64,000 bases of DNA from assembly GCA_027625915.1 (NCBI GenBank), contig JANTQA010000032.1, positions 186,001 to 250,000 on the forward strand, in the 5' to 3' direction. The notes under the pieces were generated by a model that had not been told where the DNA came from, ran no database searches, and saw nothing but the letters and a program-made list of their open reading frames with translations. Each line of letters starts with the position of its first letter. The first letter of the stretch is position 1. A program made the position numbers and the translations under genes. Shown here in pieces: positions 1 to 9,558 of the stretch. Source of the stretch: Anaeramoeba flamelloides (taxonomy: Eukaryota; Metamonada; Anaeramoebidae).

Positions 1-2
1 CT

Positions 3-800
3 GGATACTTTCTATCACGAGAAAATTCAAATATATTACAAATCAGCACAACAAGAGAGTGTAACAGATATGGAACATTAAGGAACTTAATACTTGAGTA
101 TAAGCGCAATGATTTAATTTTCGACCCCTTAGTAATATTAGCCATTGCGCGGCAAATTTGTAACATTCTTGACTTTTTGAATAATAAATGCAACTTCTAT
201 CATCACGGATTGGATAGTTCATGTATCCAAATTAATGAAGGGTTTGAAATCAAAATTAACAATTTATTGAAAAAGACCGATTATAAATATAGCCAGATAC
301 ATAATATTTATATAACAGAGAATCAAACAGAAACTTCAAATTTATTTTCATTTGGGGTAATTCTTTGGGAATTGTTGATGAATACTACTTTTGATACTTC
401 GCCCTTTGTAAACTCTTCGATCGTATCAAACCAAAATCCCCAGTTAATGATAGACTCCTTACAGCAGAAAACATATTCTGAACCAAAACAGGGTAACCGT
501 TTCCAAATTGTCAGTTCTTTAAGTGAAATTGCTTGCACTTGCCTATCTTCTGCGATCTATGAATTCGAATTGAAAGTCCAAGATAAAATGGGAGACCTAT
601 ATAAAGCTTTGACATTAGTTTACGACAGAACCTTAATTTCAATTGCTGAAAAAGAATTCATGGAAAATGTTAGAAATTTAATACCTAACGGAGAATATCC
701 AAAAGAAGATTACATCAAGCCAAAACAAAAATTATCTTCAGAAAATGAAAAGTTTGATTCTTTTGATCAAGCAATCAAATTTTCGTTAAATACTATTTAG
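3..800 (+). CDS. Protein-kinase-fold pseudokinase, 3' part (gene starts left of window)
   Basis: The frame is open from base 3 to the TAG at 798-800 without an obligatory start, so the gene enters from the left. Numbering the first full codon as residue 1, the C-lobe of a tyrosine-kinase-like kinase can be followed: YGTLRNL near residues 23-29 (hinge/alpha-D), an alpha-E helix ILAIARQICNILDFL, then the catalytic-loop position reading HHGLDSSC (about 67-74) where active kinases have HRDLKxxN, then KINNL (about 84-88) where active kinases have a DFG motif, and NLFSFGVILWELL (subdomain IX) about 110-122. The catalytic Asp, loop Lys and Asn, and the DFG Asp are therefore all replaced, which argues for a non-catalytic pseudokinase, perhaps a scaffold or allosteric partner. 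The N-lobe is outside the window, so ATP-site residues there cannot be judged. A unique tail of roughly 85 residues follows the domain. The kinase fold is read from motifs; the role is inference. Confidence 0.8.
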   Translation, partial: GYFLSRENSNILQISTTRECNRYGTLRNLILEYKRNDLIFDPLVILAIARQICNILDFLNNKCNFYHHGLDSSCIQINEGFEIKINNLLKKTDYKYSQIHNIYITENQTETSNLFSFGVILWELLMNTTFDTSPFVNSSIVSNQNPQLMIDSLQQKTYSEPKQGNRFQIVSSLSEIACTCLSSAIYEFELKVQDKMGDLYKALTLVYDRTLISIAEKEFMENVRNLIPNGEYPKEDYIKPKQKLSSENEKFDSFDQAIKFSLNTI

Positions 801-858
801 AATTGTGTTTCAATTCCCAAAATAGAAATCATCATTTTTGAATTATTTTTAGTTTTAA

Positions 859-1026
859 AACAAATTCTATTACAAGACAAAGAAAAAAAAAAAATTCAAT
901 AATAAATTGGATAATCTACTTGGATTGTTACAATCAAATAACTGGGAAATTGAAAATAAAAAATTTGGAAAGGTGATTTCAAAAAAAGAAATTATTCAGT
1001 TTTTAGAGAATATTATTACAAAATAA
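859..1026 (+). other. Short open coding-like segment downstream of the pseudokinase
   Basis: This 55-codon frame has no ATG and ends in TAA. It reads like protein (LDNLLGLLQSNNWEIENK, then GKVISKKEIIQFLENII) with mixed charged and hydrophobic residues, unlike the surrounding simple sequence. It lies in a different frame from the kinase-like gene, 58 bases after its stop. It could be a last exon joined by a splice I cannot place with confidence, or a decayed coding remnant. No family recognised. Confidence 0.25.
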
Positions 1027-2989
1027 AATTAATATTTGTTAAAATTTCAAGCAAAATTTTTTTTAAAATTTTATTTTAAATTTTATTTCCGATTTTAGAT
1101 TGAAATCTTTATGAATAATAACTTTTTCTTTTATCATTTAATATTTCTTTCTTTTTTTTTTAATTCAAGAAAAGCTAATTTGAAGAAAACAAAAACAATG
1201 TTTGAAAGTCCAAAGTAACTTTATGAAAATTGGGACTTCGATTTCTTTTAATATTCAGATATTTACTTGAGAAAAATCTTATGGTTAACAATTTGAATTT
1301 TCTATTGAAATTATGAACTTTTTGTCAAAGTTTCAATGAAAGGAAACCAAAAATTTTTTGTTTGAAATTTTATTATTTTCAGAAGATTTATCGTTTATAT
1401 AAGTATTTCTTTTATGAATGTCAACTTTGATCTGAAATTTATTATTTATCTTTTTTCTAATTAGTCTTTCATTTGTTTGGTTCATAAAAAAAAGGTGAAT
1501 TTTTCATTTTTTTTATTGAGTATTTTGAGTGGAATAGAATTTAGATTAAATATTAATATTTTTTTGATCTAACTTAAGCAAAGGAAGCTCACTGAATCCA
1601 ATTGGTACGATTTACAAACAACTATTGTGAAATGAATCAACTTTTACGCCAAATCTGTTGATTTGGTACTTGAACCTGGTAAAAGCTGCCAAGTATGTTC
1701 ACTAATCTAGGATTTTACAAATTAAAGATTTTTCAAATAAAAAAATCAAAAAAACCAATATAAAAAAGAAAAAAATAATAAAATAGTAAAAAAACAAAAA
1801 GTAAATTTGAACCAATTCTTATTCTCAAAAAAAAAAAAAACGGTACTTTATAGGTGTAAACTATCTATAAATTTCTAATTTAAAACTTATAACACTTTTT
1901 CAGTTGATTTATAGTTGTTGAAATATTGAGATTTATTAAAAAAACAAATTATGAGGGTGATCCAAAAAAGTTTTTATATAAAATGAAACAGTAGCCTACA
2001 CATTCACTACTTGAATTAAAAAAATTAAACTTTTACATACAGTTTTTACTTTTGTCTATATTTTCTTTTTCTTTTTTTTTTGTAGATTTTTGTTTTTTCT
2101 AATTTTTTTCATTTTTTGTTTTTTTTTTTTTTGAAATAATTTATTCTTTTCCTTTTATATTTTCCATCTTTTTTTTATAATTTTTTTTTTTGTAAAAGTT
2201 CTTTGGAAAAAAAAATACATATTCAAAAAATCTAATACTCATTAAAAAAATTGAGACGATAGATATCTTTTAAATCCCAGATTATTATTAGTAAATAAAT
2301 CTTGTTGTTAAACTTTTTTTTAGAAAAATTTCAGTGATAAATAATCCTAACTACAAATTTCAAAAATTGTAACTCACTTTTTTTTCGTTTTTGGTTTTAT
2401 TTTTTTTAATATTTAAAATACCAGATTTTTTTTTTTATTTCTTTATAGAAAGGAGTAAATAAAGAAAAATTATCAAATAAAAAAAAACTCGAAGAAGAAA
2501 AATAATTAATATATGTATATAAAATAAATTTATCATTTTCATGCCAAATAAAAACTATCCACGGCTTGAATACACATGAAAATACCAGATTTTTATATGG
2601 TTAGAATGATTTAAAAGTAAATAATTAATCAGATTTAATTATTAGTTGTTCTTGAATACTAAAAGGATATATGTTTTTTTAATTTATTATTTCAGGCTAG
2701 TAATAATTTTTCTAATGCAGTTTATTTTGGAATTGTAGATATAATAACTGCAATCAGGATATTTCTTGTACTTCGGTATTTCTCAATAAAAACAAAAAAT
2801 TCAGTTTTTAAAGATATAATTATAGATTTCTTAAAAAATTTGAATAACGAGTAAAAAAGTAACAAATTATCAAATTAAATCCTGAAAAAATTGTTTAGAA
2901 CTTATTGTCCAATATAAATGAAAAATAAATAAACCTCTATAATTTTTTCTTTTCTTTTTAATTAATTGTCACTTTATTTAAAAATTAAA
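1027..2989. other. Non-coding AT-rich spacer
   Basis: Dense poly-A and poly-T runs, frequent stops in all frames, no recognisable gene, RNA or mobile-element end. Confidence 0.6.
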
Positions 2990-3546
2990 ACCCTTGAAAT
3001 TTGAAAAAATATGATTCTGATATAGGGTATGTTGATTTGTTAATTTGGTTCTTAGCTGATCGATCTTGGATTTGGTATGAGTTTTATTCGTGGTTCAAAA
3101 TGGCAATTTTTGACAATTTATTTTTTTTTTTTCATAAAATTAGAATTGAAGAATGTAAGACAAATAAAATTGGTAGATAAGTTATAAAAAAATGCCATTT
3201 TTGTCTTATAAATTGAAATTGTTATTTCAATTTGATTTTGCTTAGGAGTTTGAATACAATTAGTATATTGATTTAGTTAATTGACAAAAAAGGAAATAAA
3301 TATTTCAATTGGTAAATTAAAATTAATTATTATTCAAACACCAACCATTCTATTAATCTTACACTCTTCAATTCTAATTTTATGAAAAAAAAAAAAACTC
3401 CGAAAATTGCATTTTTGAACTATTATTAAACAGTAATCACAATTCATAACAAGTTAAAAGTCATCATCTAATAACAAAAATAACAAGCCTCCACACACTT
3501 AATACAAGATAATCTTTTTTTCCGATTTCTGGATTGTAAACCTTAA
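2990..3546. mobile_element. Foldback element, family A (diverged copy)
   Basis: A palindromic element of about 550 bp. The left arm contains TTGGTTCTTAGCTGATCGAT near 3048 and a stretch ending in GAATTGAAGAATGTAAG near 3160; the right arm holds the reverse complement of the latter near 3360-3390. The right terminus (GTAAACC followed by TTAA at 3543-3546) matches the terminus of the better preserved copy at 26632-27227. The left end is diverged and its boundary is approximate. No coding capacity, so it is a MITE-like element moved by a transposase from elsewhere. Confidence 0.7.
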
Positions 3547-3636
3547 GTTACAAGGAATATTTAGAAATTAAAATTCAAAACAGTTTTCATTTTTTATACA
3601 CTTTCTCTTCTCTATTGTATTTAAATTTGAATTGGA

Positions 3637-3984
3637 ATGGATCAATCTCAAACCAAAAGTTTATTATCAAAAACAAGTCAAACGGAAATTTCACGTGGTT
3701 TGGTTGGGTTAAATGAAGAAGAAATAGAAATTGAATTTCAAACAAACACTTACGCAATCGATCGAAATAAGACTGTAGTTATCATTAAACCAAATTCCAT
3801 TCATGACTTACAAATTGGAACATTTTTGAAACCCCCTCCTTTAACAAAAAACCATAATGACACTGAAGGCTTATTTCTTGAAGATCTCCCAAAAGAAAGT
3901 AAATATTTTGCAAATGTTTTTTTAATACACAGCCTTTTAAAAAAGTCCGACGAAAAGTTTTATCAGTGTTACCTCAAGCTGTAA
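3637..3984 (+). CDS. Unrecognised protein, first exon of a probable multi-exon gene
   Basis: An ATG at 3637 follows a pyrimidine- and A-rich leader and opens 115 codons ending in TAA. The first 90 residues are well-mixed protein sequence (for example GLNEEEIEIEFQTNTYAID and NSIHDLQIGTFLKPPPL). The last 25 codons lie in an imperfect hairpin spanning about 3930-4055, so the true exon may end earlier, at a donor such as GTAAAT at 3899 or a weaker site at 3917. Coding-like segments follow at 4126-4173 and 4328-4504. The two-strand pattern followed by a PF-containing segment and an IKYEIKC strand is vaguely arrestin-like, but I would not name it on that. Exon 1 as a gene start is fairly likely; the full structure is not resolved. 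Confidence 0.5.
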   Translation: MDQSQTKSLLSKTSQTEISRGLVGLNEEEIEIEFQTNTYAIDRNKTVVIIKPNSIHDLQIGTFLKPPPLTKNHNDTEGLFLEDLPKESKYFANVFLIHSLLKKSDEKFYQCYLKL

Positions 3985-4125
3985 AATTCGCACATTTTAA
4001 GTAACTTGGGTAATATTTTATAAACTTTTCGTCCTCACCTTTTTAAAAGAGCGGTAATTCTTTTTTCTTTTCTTTTATTTTCGAATACGCTTTTCTTAAT
4101 TTTAATAAAATGTAAAAACTTTCAG

Positions 4126-4504
4126 AAATGCACACCATTTGTTCTAGTCGCTTTGTTCAAAATATTTCGCACTGTAACAAAAAGTTACCCAATTAACCTT
4201 TTTTTTTTTCGACCTTCTCACTTGATTTATTGTTTGTGAAGAGAACTATTTAAAAAATTACAAATAACTTTGCAAATTCATCCCATCCGACTTTTTTTTT
4301 CCTTTTGAGATTATTTGGTTTGCTCAGACACATATACGTTTAATAAAATATGAAATCAAATGCACCATTCAATTTTTTGGATCGAGTTTTGATTTAGTTC
4401 CGTTCATAATCAACTTAGAACTGACAAAATTCTTCATTACAAAAATAATAAAAATCGAGGAATTCAACCCTACAACAAAAGCTGTTATTGAAAGAAATAC
4501 ATAA
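4126..4504 (+). CDS. Candidate downstream exons of the 3637 gene
   Basis: After the acceptor ttcag (4121-4125), 16 codons read KCTPFVLVALFKIFRT up to a GTAACA donor at 4174; after the acceptor gctcag (4322-4327), 58 codons run from THIRLIKYEIKC to a TAA at 4502-4504. Both pieces are in phase 0 with each other, which supports a 154-base intron between them. A further acceptor (gttcag, about 4585) precedes a short frame EFTIFSTQIKKNY that ends in TAA, and an alternative frame there continues across a possible 63-base intron (4683-4745) into a frame holding ATG at 4751. Which path is used cannot be settled by eye. No family assigned. Confidence 0.35.
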
Positions 4505-5055
4505 ATTGTTATGGTTATTTAAGGATGTGTGTTCTAAATGAATCACTCAAATACCTTAAAAATGCTTTCCTTTTTCTTTGGTTCAGGAGTTTACGATCTT
4601 TTCTACACAAATTAAAAAAAATTATTAATGAGAAAAATGAAGGTTTTATGAATTTTATTTGTTGTTCTGTCATAAATACCCAGTAACCACAAATTAGGAG
4701 TTAAGGGTGGTATTGAATTTTTGGCAAAATTATTGGGTTTTACAGGAATATGAGTACTTTTGTAACAATAAATTACTTAAATGAAAAACCAATTGGATAC
4801 ATATCCCCTTGGGTGTATCTTTCTAAGAACTTTGGAAAAGCGAGATTTTGCAATAAAAAAAAAAAACGAAAAAAACTCCATTTTTCCAAATAATAATCTA
4901 TGTTAATCTGTGGATAAAAGATCGTAAACACCTGAACCAAAATAAAAGAATAGAATTTGTCAGGTAAACGAGGAATTAATTTGAAACGTACACCCTTAAG
5001 GGTGCATTTTTTAAAAAAACAAATAAATTGCATTGCAAAACACAGCGAAAATCGC
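4505..5055. other. Spacer with short open frames
   Basis: Holds the alternative continuation of the preceding gene mentioned above and a perfect 14-base palindrome CACCCTTAAGGGTG near 4990. No gene I can name. A 112-codon frame on the minus strand here is likely a shadow. Confidence 0.4.
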
Positions 5056-6220
5056 ACATATAAACTAAAATTCAAACTTTTCCACACAGCTAAAACGTTA
5101 CAAACAATCACAATAATACAATTTCATTGAAATTGGAGATAATTTTGATTTTTGTTAAATATGAAAATCATTTTTTCATCTTTTGGTTTTTGTTTTCATT
5201 TCATTGTTCTAATTACGTAATTTTTTTCGTTCTATCAAATTTTTTTTGAACCATTTATATTAGGCTAAAGTTGAGTTGTTCCAAATAGAAGAACTCAAAT
5301 AAAATTAGTTGGTAGTATCTAACCATTTGATCGATCAATAATCCTAATAGAATTTAAACAAATTTACTAATAAATTTTTTTGTTTTGCTCTCTCCAAAAT
5401 TTTTAACACACCCTTGATTTATTTGTATTGATAATTATTTATTTATTGTTTTGTGAGTATTGTAATTTATAAAAAAGTGTTTAACATTTCAATTAGTGAA
5501 TGGTTCTAATTTGGTAAATCTTCTTGAATTGATTAAATAAGTTTTTTTTTTCACAAATCGAATTTTGGTGTGTTAAAAATTTTGAATTGGGGTTTATTTC
5601 TTATATTTAAACTATTTTAAAAAATTTCAGAATCAGAGTTTTAAATAATATTTTGAGTATTTTTTCAATTAAAATGTTATACAATTACTTTAAAAAAAGC
5701 AATTTAACACTATTCAAAATGAAATATAAAGTGATCAAAAAAATTCGGCCCAAAGTATATAATCCATTGTTTCAAAATATGATACTTGCTTATTTTTCAT
5801 CTTCTTCCAATTCAACATCCAATTCACTACCTCAATATTATATCTAAGTTCAAATCAATTTTGAATGTCAATTCCTTGAGGTTTTGTGTAAATTTTAAAT
5901 TAGGAATGTAAGTTGTTGAAATTTTTTTGTAATATTCTCAATTTTTTGTTAATTTTTTGTTTTTTTGATGGATTAAAACTTTTATAGAAAATTAACTCTA
6001 TTTTTTAAAGAAAAATTTTCTAATTTGATCCTTTATTTTTTAGAATTTCTTTTTTTAATAATAGAACTTTAAGAAATTAAATTCATATTTACTTGTTGTT
6101 TATTGTCGGTTTCTTTGATCGGTTAATGTTGAGGCCTTCTATAAATAAGAAAAAACCCTTTTTATTTTGAAACACGTAATTAAACTTTTCTGCATGTGTT
6201 ATTTCGACAACAGTATTTAA
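5056..6220. repeat. Dispersed repeat family R, longest uninterrupted copy
   Basis: From ATATAAACTAAAATTCAAAC at about 5056 this stretch matches 22096-22640 closely for about 550 bp, and 39290-39560 and 45440-46015 more loosely. Its second half (about 5790-6220) matches 24025-24410 and 61400-61780, and in inverse orientation part of 32930-33060. So one family of about 1.1 kb is present in at least four loci. I see no terminal inverted repeats and no convincing protein; a 64-codon frame at 5653-5847 lies in the middle but is not visibly conserved in the other copies. It could be a non-autonomous element or an old decayed transposon. Confidence 0.7.
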
Positions 6221-6320
6221 ATAATAAAAACCGCCAACAAGAGTCTAAAATCCAAAAATATGATTGAAATAAACTATTTTCTAGTCAAGGGTCCCGTTGT
6301 AATGTGCGAATTACATGTGC

Positions 6321-7090
6321 TTAAGGGATTAGCGTCTACCAAGGAGAAATCTAAGATTAAAGTACGTTGTTAATGGTCCTAACCGCATTAGTGTTACATG
6401 GTTCAAATGTCTCTAAAAAATTCGATTAGGTAAAGTAGTATTATTTGTTGATCTTCATCAATTAAAAATGATCCTTGTATTAAAAAACCCCAAACAATTT
6501 CAGTAAAAAATCTGCATTTCGCCACAAATTTAAAGGTGGAATGATCAATTTTCAGACTACAAAGGTGCAAAATATCTTTCTTAAATTTGTGGCGAAATGT
6601 ATATTAATTGCCAAAAAATTCAATTTTTTTTAAAAAAATTAAAATAATTAACCCAGAGATTTTTTTTGACCAATTATTTCGAAAATCTTGAAAATATATT
6701 GAGGTTCCAATTAACTTTAAGAAAATAACAATACTAATCAGTTTTGGGGTTTTTATGTTGATGATTATTGAATTAATCTTTAAAATTAAAAAATTAAAAA
6801 AATAGTAACTTTTGGAAATTCTAAATATGAATTATTAGACACTAGAATACTATTATTTGGGTTTCTATTTTTAGATTTGGGAGAGGAAAAAAAAAAAAAA
6901 AATTTCAAAATAATGAAAATTTTTATTGATCATTAGTAAAAAATGAAATAATTTATTGTGCAATAATTTTTATAATAGATTATTTTAGAGTCACATAAAC
7001 CATGTGAACCATTCAGAACTAATATCATTTACACCCAATTTCAACATACTTTAATTATAGATGAATCTATGGTGTCGATAATCCCTTTAA
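6321..7090. mobile_element. TTAA-bounded foldback element, family B, copy 1
   Basis: Starts TTAA-GGGATTAGCGTC at 6321 and ends with the inverted form of GGGAT followed by TTAA at 7087-7090. About 100 bases at each end are imperfect inverted repeats of each other. Inside lies a second, separate hairpin (about 6513-6600) with arms of about 20 bases around TTTCGCCACAAATTTAA. A second copy, oppositely oriented and of nearly the same length, is at 53413-54164. No coding capacity. TTAA flanks are the hallmark of piggyBac-type target choice, but the terminal GGG is not the usual piggyBac CCC. Confidence 0.8.
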
Positions 7091-8149
7091 GGGTTTAAAT
7101 AGATATTAAAAGAAAAAATAATTTTGGAATTTTTTCAAAATTAAAATCATTTTTTTCAGATTTGGTTTTGTTTTTTCGATATTTTTTTTTGACAAGAAAT
7201 TGTTTTGTAAAATTTTTTTTATATTGCAAGATCTATGGTCACTTAATTAAAAAGCATGTTATTTTAATGTTATTGGAACAGTGAAAATGATCGTAGAGAA
7301 ATCATATTGATTTCTTTTTGAAATTTCTTTGGAATTCAATTGTAGATCAAAATGAACTATTGATATTTTTCTCAATATTTGTTCTAAAAATTTTGAGTTT
7401 TTCAAATAGAGACCACAAATCCCAACACACTTCGTTTGGGGGCTTGATTTCTAAAAGAAAAGTGTGGAAAATGAAGTGAAAAATGTTTCATATTTATTAT
7501 TCAAATACCAGTAGAAGTTCAAAACGAGCATCGTTGTTTTTCAAGGTTTGTCCCTAATAATTTGAGTTTTTCAATTTTTAAGAAAATCTATTGATTAAAT
7601 ATACTTTACTTCATGCATATATCAACTATTCTTCGGTTCGAATTATTCTACTTATTTCTTATTTTTTATTTAAAGGTCAATTATATAAACAAATTGATAT
7701 TTGGAAAAATTTTTTGGGCTGCATTGACAGAAACAAAGTTTAGTTAGTGTATCTAATTTAGTATTATTCACAGAATTTTTTTTTTTTATTAAATTGGATT
7801 TTTGAATGCCGAAAAAAATTAGTCGGGGTTTATTTCGTAATGGGGATTGTATACGAATAACTAAGATCATTAAGAACCACTAATAACTTTTTAAAAATTA
7901 ATTATTTCAAAAACAAGTAACATGAAATATGTTCAATTAAAAGAAATTGATGAATAACTTTTTTGTTTTTAATAACATTTTCAGTTTGTATTTCATGTGA
8001 TGAATGAAAAATAAGAATCTTTATTTCCTATCTTTTTTTTTTTTTTTTTTTTTTGATTCACACTTCTTAAAAATCCGATAAATTTAATATTTTCTTATTC
8101 TTTTCTCCTAATATTAGTACACTCGGTATTCTATTTATATAAACAATAA

Positions 8150-8180
<31 letters not shown>

Positions 8181-8194
8181 CCTACACAAATAAG
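7091..8194. other. Spacer with short dispersed repeat G
   Basis: About 7610-7700 (TCAACTATTCTT, then AAAGGTCAATTATATAAA) recurs at 55990-56080. Ends in a pure poly-A tract (about 8151-8178) just before the F-box gene. No gene seen, though the F-box gene may have an upstream exon here. Confidence 0.5.
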
Positions 8195-9558
8195 CACTTT
8201 ATAAAATTTTTGAATATGTGCCAATCCAAAAGTTGGGATATTTATCTATGTCCTGTAGCAGATTTGACGAATTACTTGACGATGATGATTTTTGGTTAAA
8301 GGTTGCGCAATTTAATGAAAATTTATTTATTTGGAATTCTTTAAAAATATATTCAAATTCTGAAGGCAATGCATCGATTATTGGAAGTTTAAACGATTCA
8401 ATTATTGTTCATAATAACAATTATGAAAACGTCTTTGATAAAAGAACAGATGAAGGCTCTTTTACAAAATTTTTGAGATCAAGATCAATTGGGCTATTAG
8501 GAGTATCAGAAAAAATGGGGTTAATTAAAAAAAAATCTTTATGCCAACCACAAACTAATCAACGAATTCGCATTGAATATATAAAATCCTTACTTAACGC
8601 CAAATATGAGATTATCGAAAGATATACATTTTTAAAGAATGCATGCAAATTGAAAAATGTACAGGATGAATTATCTCAATATAATTCTAAAAAAATTAAA
8701 CTCAATTCATTTTGGAAAACTGCAAATAAATTATTCTCCTTTGCCTTTAATTTATTTTGGGTTGCAATTTTTTTATTTGGGATATTATTAAATTTGAAAA
8801 TCAATGGCAAAATTCAAGGAGAAAATTCAATATTTTTCACTTTTTCTCCTTTAATTATTTTTTTTGGAATAATTTATTTTGTGCTGTTGCTAACTTTAAT
8901 TATTTATCATAATAAAATTGCATTAATTCGTATTTTTTATTTGATAACTGGATTGACCATTTGTATTTCTCCATTGGCACTTATAATTTTAAAATTGCAA
9001 AACATTCTTTTGATATCTTGGAAAATTACCTTTCTCCCCATTTGGCTAATTTATGGACTGATTGTATTTGTTTCTTTTTTTGGATCTCTGATATCGATTT
9101 GTTTGTCGATAATCAATAGACCATTAAAAGTGTCCCTATGGGCTATCTTTTTTATTCTGCTTTTACCCTTCGTGTTTATCGTATTTTTATCCTATAAACT
9201 CGATCAGCGTTTAGAGTGGCCTTGGGTGAAAATATTTATTCCAATTTATATTTTAATTTCATTTGTCGTTTTAGTGTTATTGGCAATGACAATAATTTGC
9301 TGCTGTTTAAAAAAATCACATAAAAGAAATCCAAATATTTCCCTATCATTATTGTTTTCTTTTATTAGTTTGATCGTTTGGATTTTCATAGCAACATCTA
9401 TTTTGTTATTGAATCTATGGTTACAAACTAATCTAATTAAATCATTTACTTATGTATTGATCCCTTTTTATATATTTTCGCCCATTTATCTCTTATCGTT
9501 TTGTAATGGTTGCTGTGAATTATTTATGAAAAAAAAAAAATTTAGATTACAAAGATAA
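8195..9558 (+). CDS. F-box protein with eight membrane spans (TMEM185-like membrane region)
   Basis: The frame is open from 8194 (after an in-frame TAA at 8191) to TAA at 9556-9558. It begins LYKIFEYVPIQKLGYLSMSC and continues RFDELLDDDDFW, which is the F-box pattern from the first helix onward (IFeyvpi.kL, ls..C.rf, W). After about 150 residues come eight strongly hydrophobic segments; one holds SWKITFLPIWLIYG and another WPWVKIFIPIYIL, resembling the repeated SWxxVFxPLW units of the TMEM185 (fragile-X-F-associated) membrane family. An F-box would recruit SKP1/cullin-1, so a membrane-anchored ubiquitin ligase adaptor is a reasonable inference. No ATG lies at the expected start. The missing LPxEI opening is visible one frame away (IPTQI at 8178-8192), so either one extra base is present in this copy or read, or an upstream exon is spliced in. 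Confidence 0.7.

Noticed and set aside
7625-7660. GGTTCGAATT resembling a tRNA T-loop
   Set aside because: No acceptor, D or anticodon stem can be paired around it, and the sequence is part of dispersed repeat G.
8151-8178. Poly-A tract as a retroposon tail
   Set aside because: No target duplication or retrocopied gene is adjacent; poly-A runs are common before start codons here.
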